A stretch of 64,000 nt of DNA, taken from contig OX155976.1 in the NCBI GenBank assembly GCA_944548615.1, positions 2,236,474 to 2,300,473 of the forward strand, in the 5' to 3' direction. The stretch comes from Micropterix aruncella. Its lineage: Eukaryota; Arthropoda; Insecta; Lepidoptera; Micropterigidae. Below are positions 34,890 through 46,242 of the stretch, in pieces. Position 1 is the stretch's first letter. Every line of letters begins with the position of its first letter. Both the position numbers and the translations under genes were made by a program. The notes under the pieces are model-generated. The model worked only from the letters and a program-made list of their open reading frames with translations, made no database searches and was not told the origin of the DNA.

Positions 34890-37800
34890 GGGGAGAGGGT
34901 GGTACATTCGGCTACTTATGCAAATAATGCACGTAATTTTCAAAATCAGCCACCAATTTAAAAACTGGTATATGCAAAAGTTAATCTGCACTTTTATCTA
35001 TGTTTTCCGCAAGTAACAACTCTCTTACGTTAACACTTTTTTTCGAATTTAATTTTTAAAAAAAGCTTGCAAATGGGCGATTGTACCCCACCAGTGGGGT
35101 AGTTTTGGCTATAGGGTGGGGTACATTCATCTAGTTATAATAAGTAACATACAAAGGTAAATCAAATGTTTTTATTGAACAAAAGTGAACTCATGAAAAT
35201 ACAAAATACAAGAAACGATAAAAAAACAAAGAAAAAGTATTGAGAAAAAAGTATAGCAGAAAAAATCTTAGATCTAACGGACATTAAGTCCTTCAAAATT
35301 GTAATTAAAAATGTACAGGGAAGATGTCCTGGCTGTTGACAGTTTGCTTGCTTGTGACAAAACTGCAATGATATCTGTTTTCTTCACAATGCTGATGTCT
35401 TCTACCTGAGGATGCATAAATGTGTTAGATTTGTTTTTTCGCCTCAAGAAGTTTATTTCATATTCTTGGCAACCTGTGTTTTTCAAAATGTGCCCTATAT
35501 AATAGCAAATGGTTGCCTTAGTGGCGAACTTGACCATTACACAATCACCAACACAAAAATCATTGCAATTAGGCAAGTTGGTAGGCAAAGGTAATTCATC
35601 CGAGCTGGACAAAAACTCTTCACCATCAGAGGTGTCGACAAGTTTCATTGACCTGTCTGAATCACTTGAGCTTTCATTCAAGATTTTCTTTGGAACCGGT
35701 TTAATTGGGAACAGCTTTTTTATTGTTCCTTTATTTCTTTTTAGTTCTTCTTTTCTCCTTTTCTCTATTTCAATATTTTCCTTCATCTTCATTACCGGGG
35801 TATCTGTGTATACATAAGATTTTGATGGAATTTTTCTGTTCCTCTTCTTTTTTCCAGCTCCTTTTGGGTACGGTCTCAATTCTTCTAGTGATCTTGAAAC
35901 TTTGATCTTAAGTTTGGTCCTTTGAGAAACAGAAGGGGTTTCAATTACAATGGGCTCCTTATCTTTTGAAAATGAAAGGGCTATCTCTGTCTGGGGTTCT
36001 GCTGCTTCCACACTGGTATTAACATCATCATGATCATAGCTAGTAGTTGGAGGTGGGGTGGTTTGGTTTGTTTCTTCTATGCTGTCCTGTCTGGAAGTTG
36101 AAGGAATAGCAACAGGTTCCACTTCAGTAGTTAAACTGTTGTCTTCAACGTTGGAATTGTCAGTGACTGTGCTGGGCATGAAATCATTGTCGTCAAATGC
36201 CAGCCTATTAAGGGGCCAAATGCCTGGTGTTTCAAAACCACTTATTATGTTTTTTTTTGCTGAATGCATTATCAAAGGCTCTACTGGCAAGTTGAGCTAT
36301 TTGCCTAATGGTTATCATTTTGGCAGGCTGTGTGAGCATGTAATCATTGAAAGCGACATTTAGGCAAGCTTTAAAAGGCCCGTACACTGCAATGTCTAGG
36401 GGTTGAAGACGATGTGTGGTATGTGGGGGGAAGGATAACAGCACTATACCATTGCTTCTGCAATACTGGATTGCTCCAAATGATGTGTGTGATTCGTGAT
36501 TGTCGATCAACAACAATATTTTCTTCTCAGTTGAACAATTGGTGTGTTCAACTATGTGTTTGAGAACTGATATAAATAACTCCGATGTCATCCAACCCGA
36601 TTTGTTTCCTAATGCGATACTGGAAATAGGAGCACCATCCAAAAAGTCATTCACATTTCTAATGCGAGGATAAACAAAAACAGGTGGAATTGTTCCCCCA
36701 ATGGCGCTGATTATACCAACAAAGGTGACTAATTCTCCACGTTCAGCTGAAGCTACCTGCCCAACTTGTTTTTTCCCACGTGTGGAGACAACTTTTACTG
36801 GTTTCATTACTGTTTGTATCCCAGTCTCGTCCAAGTTATATATTTGCTCTGGTTTGAATTTATGCTTTTCCAAGACTTTGACGTAGTTGGAAAAAAATTC
36901 CTCCAATCTGTCTTTATTGAATGCCATGGCTCTATTCAGGCTGGTACTCTCAGGTTTTCTTAGAGACAATTGTTGATTTCTTAACATGAAGCCTTTCAGC
37001 CATTCAATTCCTGCAATTTAAATCCATATGGTAATTAGGTATCATTATCGATAAAAACAAAAATATAATAACTTACCTGCCAACTGACTTGCTCTCCAAT
37101 TGGTTGGTGTTACGCAATCTGGTAATATTTGTGCAAATTCATAGGCCAATTTTCGCACTTGTTGATATGACAACCCGTAATTCAGATTGGATGATTTCTT
37201 GATATATTCCACAAGTTCCCTTTCTTGAGAAATTGTAAAAACTTGTTTAACAGTGTATTTACTCCTATATTTTTTCTCTTCATCACTGCTTTCATTCCCA
37301 GAATCTCTGTCAATAGTAGATAAGACTTCATCTATTGTTTTTTTCTTTAGCAAGGTCTTTATTCTCGACTGCAATGTAGATCTTTTAACTCCATACCGCC
37401 TTGCAGCTTCATGAACACTGACAACTTTTCGTAAAGAATTACGAATCGCTTCTTTCATATTATTCTCATTGATGTCCCTGCGGTTGGTTTTGCATACATA
37501 TGTACGTGGCATCTGAACAAATAAAATAATACGTTACCATAGAAATAAAATTTTTCTTTTATTCCATTGATGGGGTACCTTCGTCCGCTGGATGAAAGTA
37601 CCCCAGCCGCTTATGCCGAATCTTCCCCGCATGAGATTCCAACAGATTTAAATAAAAAAGTAAAACATGGTCAGCATTTTAGGTTAGCTTTCATATTGAC
37701 ATCATTTATGAATTAGTGCTGCATGCTGTGCATTTTTATCATACTTAATATGCTTCACAAAATTACAAATTATGAACTTCTACGACAGACAAAAAACTTA

Positions 37801-37995
37801 CCTTTTATAGCAGAAACTTTTAATCATTTATTGATAAATAAACCCGCTACTGCGACCGCTTGTGACAGTTCCCACCATCAGGAATGATGCATTACCAACA
37901 TAACTACGCAAAAATTTGGCGGTATATACAAACTAGGGCTGTGTAGGATACGAAAGATGAATCTACCCCATGGCCGAATCTACCACCCCTTCCCC
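34890..37995 (-). mobile_element. pogo-like DNA transposon, complete ends, 3.1 kb
   Basis: The termini ggggagagggtggtacattc (34890) and ...gaatctaccaccccttcccc (ending 37995) are inverted repeats flanked by TA at 34888-34889 and 37996-37997. Subterminal repeats (ggggta...ttcat near 35116-35130 and ggggtaccttcg near 37571) may be extra transposase sites. It carries one intron-containing transposase gene on the minus strand. Confidence 0.9.
35274..37512 (-). CDS. pogo-like transposase (psq HTH + DDE), one frameshift
   Basis: Exon 1 (37512-37077) starts MPRTYVCKTNRRD and has a pipsqueak-type HTH (VVSVHEAARRYGVKRSTLQ). The intron 37076-37011 is GT-AG and restores SQLAG|IEWLKGF. Exon 2 has the DDE_1 catalytic blocks YNLDETGI, LLLIDNHESH and HRLQPLDIAVYGPFK, supplying the three acidic residues. 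At a 9-base A run (36250-36258 on the plus strand) the frame shifts; one A fewer would join NAFSKK to NIISGFETPGIWPLNR. After the shift the ORF continues to 35274. The acidic/basic tail is of unknown role. The gene is near-intact, so the element is either young or was recently functional. Confidence 0.85.
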
Positions 37996-38217
37996 TACAA
38001 GGAAGATACTTAAAAGTGACAAATATACACTAATGTCAATTATTTAATTTTATTATAAGGAAAGAATGTATTTTTCTCGATATATTAAAAGAATTTTATA
38101 TTGATATTACTTGAGTTTTTATATTGCATGGTAGGTTGCCTATTCGCCGGACGCATCACATTGCATGGTGTGCGCTGACTACATCCAACACCTCAACACC
38201 ATACAATCCTCAAAAAG

Positions 38218-38929
38218 CAGTGGCGTAGCGTGCCTTGGCGGGGCCCCGTATAAAAATTTATTTGGGGGCCCTTAGGGAAAGATTTCTCACAAAAGAAAAA
38301 AAAATTGCATAAAATTAAAAGAAATATTTATTCATCATAATTATCTATCTGTCACTTTTTCCAAAATTTTTATAAACAATTCAAATTAAATATACACTCT
38401 CCTTGCCTTTTTTTCGGCAAACTGATTTATTAAATCATTTATAGCTGATGATGACTTAAGTTTTTCTATAGTTTCTGCCTCTATGGACATTAGTGACAGG
38501 TCTGACAGGCATTCATGTCCCATCGAAGTTCTTAGGATTTTTTTTTTTTAGTTTTAATTTTGAAAAACTTCTTTCAGCAGTTGCAGTTGTAACTGGAAGG
38601 GTCAAGAATAAAAAGCATGTTGTTATTATCTCCGGAAAACTGGATGCAAGACTATTGAATTTTATTCTTTAATGAAATGAATTTTTTGAATTTCAGATTT
38701 TAAGCATGTTTTTAGAGCCTTTAATTGGTCATAAAGAATAACTGAGATGTCTTTACTGTATTTAGCCGACAGTTTTCCGGAAGCGTTTAATATTTCTTCG
38801 TTTGAAGAAGACAGGAGTTTCTCCGGTTGTAATATTTCGAACATACTACTCGGGTCGCCAGGTCAGGTCAGGTCAGGTTGGGGGCCCCGTATAATTGATA
38901 CGGCAGATATGGCGGTAGCTACGCCCCTG
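38218..38929 (-). mobile_element. Internally deleted hAT element (ZMYM/TTF type), 712 bp
   Basis: The ends cagtggcgtagcgtgcc and ...ggtagctacgcccctg are TIRs. They are flanked by the 8-bp duplication tcaaaaag at 38210-38217 and 38930-38937. The minus strand retains only the transposase C-terminus: ASGKLSAKYSKDISVILYDQ, then TLPVTTATAERSFSKLKL and a QFAEKKARRVYI-like end, with frameshifts. The catalytic core is deleted. Confidence 0.88.
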
Positions 38930-38937
38930 TCAAAAAG

Positions 38938-39431
38938 CCATTCTCCTGGTATAAATCTTGTCTCGAGCTACTTATGTAAAATTGAGTGTTCCCTTAGGAA
39001 AAAACACCCTCATCCTAGTTATTCGAAATTAGTGGGCATATTTGTAGGGTTGCCAGATGTCCAGTTTTAGATCGAACTGTCCGGTTTTCAGGGTCCTTGT
39101 ACGGTTTCCAAATTAATTAAAAAAACAGACATACTGACCGCCTGTTCCCACTTGTCGGGTGTCAGGCCCGATAAAAAGTCGGATGGCCTAGTGGCAGAAC
39201 ATTTTGTATGGAGCTGTTCCCACCTGTCCGACACCATTTTTTTGTCGTCTCCGACAAGTTTTCTCAGTCGTCTTGCGAGCGCCGCAAGCCCGATAAAAAA
39301 TCGCATCGGATCTCGCTCGCTTATGTATTTGCATGGCGCTGTTGCCACTTGTTGGATGTCGGTTTATTTTATTATTTCGGATTATTTTATTTTTTATTAT
39401 GACACCGGGCAGTGTCATAATAAAAAATAAA
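38938..39431. other. Intergenic repeat-rich DNA with hairpin
   Basis: The gtcgggtgtcaggcccgat/ctgtccgacacc region (39150-39235) contains imperfect inverted repeats. A ~21-bp perfect stem (39385-39405 with 39412-39432, loop cgggca; arm ends ttattatgacac) immediately precedes the RLE 3' tail. No gene supported. Confidence 0.5.
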
Positions 39432-39432
39432 A

Positions 39433-39500
39433 AAGTATAGTGTAATGATGGACCCGACTTCGGTCGGTGAATTCCATGGCAGCTCCGTTTGTATTTTATT
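39433..39500 (+). mobile_element. RLE family A 3' tail only (copy E)
   Basis: The sequence atgatggacccgacttcggt, then cggtgaattccatggcagct and ccgtttgtatttta, matches the last ~65 nt of copies A, B and C with about three differences. It is an extremely 5'-truncated insertion or a short element that reuses this tail. Confidence 0.8.
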
Positions 39501-39526
39501 TACTCTATTGAGCTATAAAAACATAC

Positions 39527-39837
39527 TTAACCCGTTGAGTATGATACGACCAAATCTGGTTCTGAAACAATTATCCGTTGAGTATGATACGACCAGATCT
39601 GGTTCCGCGTTTTTTTCACTTTGACGTTCTCATATTTATTCATAATTATCTAATTGTTTTACAAAATGATATTTCAATATTCTATATTCGAAATTTCAAT
39701 GCAATCATTGTGCAGTTGTTCTTTTTATGATTGGTGTAGTAGTTTCGTAGTTATAGTACTTTAAGGTCGATGTCGCCGAAAATCCTGCAAAAGAGACAGA
39801 TGCATCCATGAAAATACCCATTTACTCCAAGGGTTAA
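39527..39837 (-). mobile_element. TTAA-flanked miniature element
   Basis: Same family as 21359-21673 in reverse orientation. TTAA+CCCGTTGAGTATGATACGA on the left, ctccaaGGG+TTAA on the right. Confidence 0.82.
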
Positions 39838-39947
39838 TGAATATTGGTTTTATAAAAAAAAGACAATTTATGCACAAATAGCGGACTTATCGCTATAGCA
39901 ATATCTTACAATCAACCATTTTTTTTTAATATTGACATATTAGGCTG

Positions 39948-40338
39948 AGTTTTAAATTAGTGACATCCTTATAGTGGGTGAATCAATACGACGAACTAAG
40001 CAACTTTTGATTAAAAAAAATTGAGAAAAACCATTGAAAAGTGTAGATATTTTTTTTTTTTTTTAATTCTAAATAGTATAAAAAGCTTTGAGCAGGATGC
40101 GTTCTCTAGCGGTAGGTAAAATATCGTTCACATTGTTTATTATTATTACCTACCGCTAGATGGCGCAGCGCGCTTAACGCTTCTCAATCCTCTTTTCAAA
40201 GTTACGAAATTTACATAAAAAAATAGAAAACAAAAACATTTTTTTTAAATTTTTGTTTTTTTTTAAAAAAACCTATTAATTTTAGTTTACTATGTCGTAC
40301 TGATTCATAGACTACAAAAATGTGACTAATTAAGAACT
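39948..40338. mobile_element. 391-bp TIR element, small relative of 23945-25877
   Basis: The ends agttttaaattagtgacatc and ...gactaattaagaact, with the inner gaatcaNtacgac block, match the ends of the 1.9-kb element. It contains an inner inverted pair around ctagcggtaggta / tacctaccgctag. Non-coding. Confidence 0.6.
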
Positions 40339-40390
40339 CACCTGTGCATGTATGTTTTTCTTCATCGTTACCCCCCCCCCCCCCCCTTAA

Positions 40391-40678
40391 ACTACTTTGT
40401 TTGTTTGTTTATACTCTATTGTGAAAATGTCACAATAGGCGGGTTTATTGTCATATGACAATCTCTTACAACCAACTAACCCTACTATGACGTGTTATAT
40501 GTATGTGTGCGTGTAACATGTCTGTAAGTGTGTGTCTTGTTATTGCATTCGATCGACAGAATTGAAAATGCAATTTCGTTAATTTGATCCCAACGGAAAA
40601 TAGTGACCCAGCTGGGAATCAAACCCGGGACCTTACAATGTAAAATCAGGCGACCTAACCACTATGCCACCGGGCCGT
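40391..40678 (-). mobile_element. tRNA-derived SINE sharing a LINE 3' tail
   Basis: On the minus strand a tRNA-like head has an A box (tggcatagtggttaggtc, 40651-40668) and a B box (ggtcccgggtttgattccc, about 40616-40634), a pol III internal promoter. The 3' part (40447-40470) resembles the LINE 3' UTR at 4311-4340, including the hairpin attgtc-atat-gacaat. It is a non-autonomous element expected to use that LINE's machinery. A 16-nt C run flanks it at 40371-40386. Confidence 0.82.
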
Positions 40679-41068
40679 GTCAATCCAAACATTTTCTGTT
40701 TTTTTTAACCCATCTGTAAACCCTGAATATACATAGCTGGAATATTTCCATCTATTACTCGAGTGTGGTCTTGGAGCATACTGCATACCAAACCTTTTCA
40801 AATTTCGTGCTTTAGCGGAAATGGTTCGAAACTTCCTTTTCTAAGTAAACACGCCTGGTGTATCCTTAAATCTTAATCATCCCTAATCCCAAATAAAAGT
40901 ATTCCAATGTTTTTTATCTCTCACTGTTGTAAATATGTACCTACATTATATATTACTGCTCCGATCATCTACGTCTACGCGGTCAACGTTTAATTAAAAT
41001 TGCACACATGTGATTGTATCGCACATCGTGATTACTCGTCTCTATCCAGAATAGAAAATATATAAAAA

Positions 41069-41767
41069 CTAGCTGACCCGTGCCCACTTCGTTGGGCGGT
41101 AAAACTTTTTACCTGTGATTAAATTATGAGTGTGGTTCGGTTAGTACTGAGTGCTATGATTTATTTCCTGACTGCCAAAAGAATATGTTTACTGCATATG
41201 TATGTATTTGCATGCCAATTTGACTATATTACCGTTATTTGTGAGTGTCTTATCTCTTTAACCATTTATGCAGTAAAGGGGAAATTATATGCAGTAAAAG
41301 GCAAAAGTCTTTTGTTTTAAACACTTGAGACGATAAATGTTATTTATTTTGATAAGAATTCATAATTGTTGATAATATGATCAATAAACATGACCTAACG
41401 ATTTAAATTATTTTTTTTTTAATATAAATTACTACTTTTTGTGACTTAAATATAAAAGTTAGACATATGCTGTCACTGACTTTTTTGTAGGCATTATCAA
41501 GCTCTACAACTTAATCATACATCTCTCATCGTTAAGGCAGCGTTAGTTAGAAACGTTTTTCGTTCGACCGTTTTTTTCTCCGACTTACTTTGCAAATCCG
41601 ACTACCGCGAAGAAGTCTTTTCATTTTTCAGATTAATATATAGCCTATGACACTCACAAATAACGTGGCTTTCTATTGGCAAAAGAATTTTCAAAATCGG
41701 TTCAGTAGATCCAGAGATTACTTCCTACAACCTCACAAACTTTACCTCTTTATAATATTAGTATAGA
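41069..41767 (-). mobile_element. Helitron (non-autonomous), 699 bp
   Basis: The minus strand starts TCTATACTAATATTATAAA and ends ggtcagCTAG between A and T, with hairpin gcccaacgaagtgggc before the end. It is close to 15667-16405, differing by small indels. Confidence 0.85.
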
Positions 41768-41775
41768 TAACTTGT

Positions 41776-42010
41776 AAGAGTGCTGTGTACTTCGCGAACT
41801 CATCGTCGGTATCTAAACCAGCGTCTCGCCATTCCGATACATCATTCTTCTGTTTACACGCACTCCTTTACGGTCCATTCTGCTCGTATATGGAACCAGC
41901 TCCGTCACTCTATCAGGCATGCACCTTCGTTGCACACTTTCAAAAAGTTGTTGAAGAAACATTTATTTTTACACAGCTACTAACTAAATACCTCACCTTG
42001 TCCTCTCCTT
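41776..42010 (+). pseudogene. LINE ORF2 C-terminal fragment (CR1/Rex1-group)
   Basis: HRRYLNQRLAIPIHHSSVYT, HSFTVHSARIWNQLRHSIR and SLHTFKKLLKKHLFL resemble the carboxy end seen at 4482-4952 ('[14 protein letters not shown]'). Only ~70 codons remain. Confidence 0.6.
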
Positions 42011-42361
42011 TATCCATTCCTGGGCAACCTTAGAGTAAGCTATTGACATATATTTGAATAAGTTTATTTTTAAAATTTAACTTTACTACTTCTGTATGTA
42101 TTGTACGGTGACAATTAGGAATTATAAATAGGATAGAAAACGAATTTACCGCGTGAAATTTGTAGCACCCGACGTTTCGGTGACGTTGCAGCCGCCGTTG
42201 TCCAGGGTAGACTGAAGAGCTGTCAATCCGTTGTTTTGCGGGTAGGCCGCGTACCGCTTCCGCCACTGCGTAGATTATAACGGTGGTGGGGGGCCGGGCT
42301 CGGAGCGCGGGAATTTTGGAAATCCGTCTTGCACACAACACTCACTGTATCCTGTTTTACG

Positions 42362-44601
42362 ACATTCTAACCCCATATCTGGTTAAAATCTTCAGAGCAA
42401 GCTATGCCTGGGGACATATACCAGAAGAATGGACCAAGGTCAAAGTGCTATTCATACCCAAGGCTGGCAGGAAGGACTACGCACTGTCAAAGTCCTTCAG
42501 GCCAATCAGCCTAACATCCTTTCTACTGAAAGCGATGGAAAAGATACTGGATAGCTATATCAGGGAAAAAATCCTAACGGTCAACCCTATCAGCTGTAAC
42601 CAACACGCCTACCGCAGAGGCAAATCCACGGAAACCGCTCTGCTCTACCTAGTAGACAGAGTGGAAAAGGCGTTGGAAGACAAACAAATCGCAGTATGCG
42701 CATTTTTAGACATTGAGGGCGCCTTCGACAAAACCCCAATTAAATCACTGGTGAAGGGGCTAGAGTCAAAACAAGTTGACAACACCACAACCAGATGGGT
42801 GAAAGCGATGCTCTCAAACCGCACGGCCAAGGTAGCTCTTCACGGAACAAACCTTGAGGTCACCACTACAAGAGGCTGCCCGCAGGGAGGCGTACTCTCG
42901 CCCCTACTATGGACTCTTGCAATAGATCAACTCCTGCATAGGATGGCAGAGGCCAGGATAGACACACAGGGCTATGCTGATGACCTAGTAGTCATTGTCC
43001 GGGGCTTCTGCCAAAACACGATCTCACACATAATGCAAAAAGCGTTAACAATCGTTAGCAATTGGTGCAGAGAGAACGAATTATCGGTCAACGCCGATAA
43101 GACCGTCCTCGTGCCATTTACCAACAAACGTCAACTAGGTGGACTAAAAATGCCAATCTTAAACCACAGGCAGATTCCTTTCTCCAAGGAAGTAAAGTAT
43201 CTGGGAGTCACGCTCGACCAAAGACTCACCTGGAACAGCCACCTAGATAAAACAATTCAAAAAGCTAAAAGTGCTTTGGGTATAAGCAGAAGACTGGCGG
43301 GGAAAAACTGGGGCCTTAACCCCAAGATCTCCCACTGGCTATACACTGCCATTGTGAGGCCGATAATCTCGTACGCCTCGGTGGTATGGTGCAACAAAGC
43401 CAACCAGAAAACTGTGATTACCAAACTAAACAATATCCAAAGGACGGCGTGCCTCATGACAACTGGCGCAATGTCCTCCACTCCTGGAGCAGCTCTAGAT
43501 GCACTGCTGAACTTACCGCCCCTACACATTCATTTGCAACAGGTGGCGAAAGCCAGCATGTACAGGCTATCTGCCCGAGAGAAGGTAAACTGGATCTCAC
43601 AAGCACTAAGATCAGTTCTTGACTCAGTCAGTGAAAATCCAACCCTCAACATGGTATCAGACACCATGCTCCCACTCCTAAACTTTGGAAAACTTTTTAC
43701 AGTGGAACTGCCGCCCAGAGACGACTGGCTAAAAAGCCAACTGCAATGGGAGGCCGGTAGCCTTAAATGGTATACTGATGGGTCCAAATCGGGACTTGAC
43801 GTAGGCTGTGGTATATATGGAGAGCGACCAAACTTCAAAAGAAGTGTAAACTTGGGAAAATACGCCTCCATATTCCAAGCGGAGGTTTACGCCATTATTG
43901 AATGTGCGGATATCAACCTCCAAAAGGACTACGCCAACCACCGTATCTATATCCACTCGGATAGCAAAGCAGCTCTTATGGCACTAGCCTCGAATACCAT
44001 TAATTCAAAGCTAGTGCAAAACTGCATATCACTACTGAATTCCCTGGGCGAAAAGAACAGGGTAATACTAAGATGGGTTCCCGGCCATGCAGGAATCGAG
44101 GGAAATGAAAAAGCCGACGAACTTGCTAGGACGGGAGCAAAGGGAACGTTATACGGCCCTGAACCCTGCTGTGGCGTACCAAAAAGCCTTGCAAACCTAA
44201 TGCTCAAACAAATGTGTTTAGAACAATCCGTCAACCACTGGAACAACACGCCAGGGTTGAATCATTCCAAAGCGCTCATTAAGCCTTACGACCGTAAGAC
44301 GGCCCGTGAGGCCCTATCGCTAAATAGGAACAATCTACGCATACTGGTAAGGGCGCTCACGGGGCATTGTGGCCTGAACAAACACATGTTCAACCTCAAG
44401 CTCAAAGACACAAAAATGTGCAGGTTCTGCCAAGGGGCAGAGGAAACTCCCCAGCACCTCATGTGCGAGTGTGGCCCGCTGATGCGTAAAAGATACAACC
44501 ACCTGGGTGGTCACTACCTCCAACCTGAGGAGGTAAAACAATCTGGCGCCAAAAGCCTGCTGCGGTTCTTGAATGACACGGGGCTTAGCGCAGAACTATA
44601 G
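42362..44601 (+). CDS. I-like LINE ORF2: RT, RNase H, CCHC
   Basis: An open frame of ~745 codons to the stop at 44599-44601. RT blocks are FRPISLTSFLLKAMEKIL, AFLDIEGAFDKT, TTRGCPQGGVLSPLLW and the catalytic QGYADDLVVI. RNase H has LKWYTDGSKSG, IFQAEVYAIIE, IHSDSKAALMAL and GHAGIEGNEKADELAR (D-E-D-D catalytic set visible). The end has CRFCQGAEETPQHLMCEC. The first ATG in frame (42283) lies in the flanking inverted-repeat element, so it is not the LINE's own start. The apurinic endonuclease domain is lost. The reading frame shows no stops, so the insertion is recent. Confidence 0.88.
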
Positions 44602-44694
44602 TAGGTGGCGAGCACAATAGATCAGCAATGGTCGCAGTGTTACAAGGCTCATAAAGACCTTAGAAAAGCCCCACTCAACAAATAAATAAAATAA
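42362..44694 (+). mobile_element. I/R1-group LINE with RNase H, 5'-truncated
   Basis: Insertion of 2333 bp flanked by atcctgttttacg at 42349-42361 and 44695-44707. The 3' end is an aaataaataaaataa tail. The unoccupied sequence is present at 17598-17610 in the sister element, confirming the boundaries. The endonuclease and gag-like ORF1 are missing through 5' truncation. Confidence 0.92.
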
Positions 44695-44885
44695 ATCCTG
44701 TTTTACGTCTTTGCGTTCGGCGGCGGGAACATTTTAAGAAGATTGACAGCTCTTCAGTCTACCCTGGACAACGGCGGCTGCAACGTCACCGAAACGTCGG
44801 GTGCTACAAATTTCACGCGGTAAATTCGTTTTCTATCCTATTTATAATGTCAAACAACCGCGATAGTCTTCGAAATTAGGAATTA

Positions 44886-45614
44886 GTTTTATCAAATGGT
44901 ACTATAAGATATCGCTATACCGATAAGTCTGCCTGTTCAATATTACCCTTTGGTATTTCTACTTCATTTAAATCTATATTTCATATTTCCCCGGGTCACA
45001 AATCGAATATCTGTTGGAATTGGCGCGTACTCACGCGCTCGACCGATAAATCAGCGCTCTGTACGCGGGAGAGCGACGTCGGTGACGATCGAGCGCACCG
45101 CAATCGTTTTTCAATACCCGGACAATTATTTCGAATGCGGATTCTGGGCTAATGACGTCGAAGGTGCCCTTACGAGCTTCGGTAGCTCAACCCTCGCTTC
45201 GCGCCGTGCGCCAGTGAACGAGGATTACCTACATTACAACATTCAAGCATACATTACAACCCGCAGACGCACCGCCTTTGCGAAATTCGCGAGTGCAGAT
45301 TTCGAACCCCAAAAACTAGACTTAGTGTCGTCCTCCGTCGGCCGCCGAGGACTCCTCTCCTCAAGCTGCTGTCATCATACGACGATCATACGAGGTACGT
45401 GACATTCCTTTCAGTAGCGTATATCGATGACCAATTTTCAAGTCTAATTGTAATTCAATTTTCAATTTCTCCTACGCTTCCACTGTCTTTTAATCGATCC
45501 GCAATCAACCCATTTGATATCCCCGTTAGACGGTAAAATTACGAGGCGGGATATCGCACACTGCCATTTGTGCATACATTGTCTTTTTTTTTTATAAAGC
45601 CAGTGTAATATTCA
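44886..45614 (+). other. Uncharacterised, with GC-rich ORF 44950-45402
   Basis: A 150-codon ORF lies in a stretch with many CpGs (cgatcgagcgcaccgcaatc). I recognise no domain. The ORF could be chance in GC-rich DNA, an untranslated first exon (ggtacgtgac at its end resembles a donor) or part of a retroelement LTR. Confidence 0.25.
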
Positions 45615-45861
45615 TTAACCCCTCCTCTCGCGAAGTAAAAATTCAGCTATCACTTTTGCCCGCGACATTTTCAAGCGTAAAATCGACGCAAGTCGACGAC
45701 CTTCATACAAACGACCATAACTTGTAAACCACTATACGGATCATAAAAAAAATTACTGTAAAATGATCGCATTGAAATTTGACATATAAAAAATTATAAC
45801 CTGGAAATTGGGGGAGTCGGCCGTTGGTCCCGCAAGGGATGTTAGGGAGTTACCGGGTTAA
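45615..45861 (+). mobile_element. TTAA-flanked miniature element, divergent subfamily
   Basis: TTAA+CCCCTCCTCTCGCG ... gttaccGGG+TTAA. The core retains aaaatgatcgcattgaaatt and ggatcataaaaaa in the family order, but the arms differ from the others. Confidence 0.65.
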
Positions 45862-45924
45862 GTAGTGTTTTTATAGCACAATAAAGTTATTCTATTCTAT
45901 TCTATTCCCAAAAGGACAACAAGC

Positions 45925-46242
45925 TTAACCCGTTGATTATGAGTCAACCAAATCTGGTCGAACAATTATCCGTTGAGTACGAGTCGACCAAATCTGGTCG
46001 CGCGTTTTTTTCACTTCTTTGACGTTCTCATATTTATTCATAATTATCTAATTGTTACAAAATGATATTTCAATATTCTGTATTCGAAATTTCAATGCAA
46101 TCATTGTGCAGTTGTTCTTTTTGTGATTGGTGTAGTAGTTTCGTAGTTATAGTACTTTAAGTCGAGCGCCGTCGATGTCGCCGAAAATCCTGCAAAAGAG
46201 ACAGATGCATCCATGAAAATACCCATTTACTCCAAGGGTTAA
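45925..46242 (-). mobile_element. TTAA-flanked miniature element
   Basis: TTAA+CCCGTTGATTATGAGTCAAC ... tccaaGGG+TTAA, reverse orientation. It has the same internal variant (gagtcgaccaaatctggtcg) as 24247-24559. A (ttcta)n run precedes it at 45886-45906. Confidence 0.82.

Larger units (their letters stand above)
42125..44873 (+). mobile_element. gaaacgtcgg inverted-repeat element split by I-like LINE
   Basis: The left part 42125-42361 and right part 44695-44873 together reproduce the complete element at 17375-17785. It is flanked by aattaggaatta at 42113-42124 and 44874-44885. The right end has the same terminal extension after the arm. Confidence 0.82.

Noticed and set aside
35412..36963. 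Plus-strand ORFs at 35412-36963
   Set aside because: They are antisense shadows of the pogo-like transposase gene.
40590..40678. Functional tRNA gene
   Set aside because: A and B boxes are present, but the sequence does not close into a full tRNA and continues into a LINE-like tail, so it is a SINE head.
42283..42361. ATG and 26 codons at the start of the 772-codon ORF
   Set aside because: They lie in the flanking inverted-repeat element before the LINE insertion point, so they are not part of the LINE protein.
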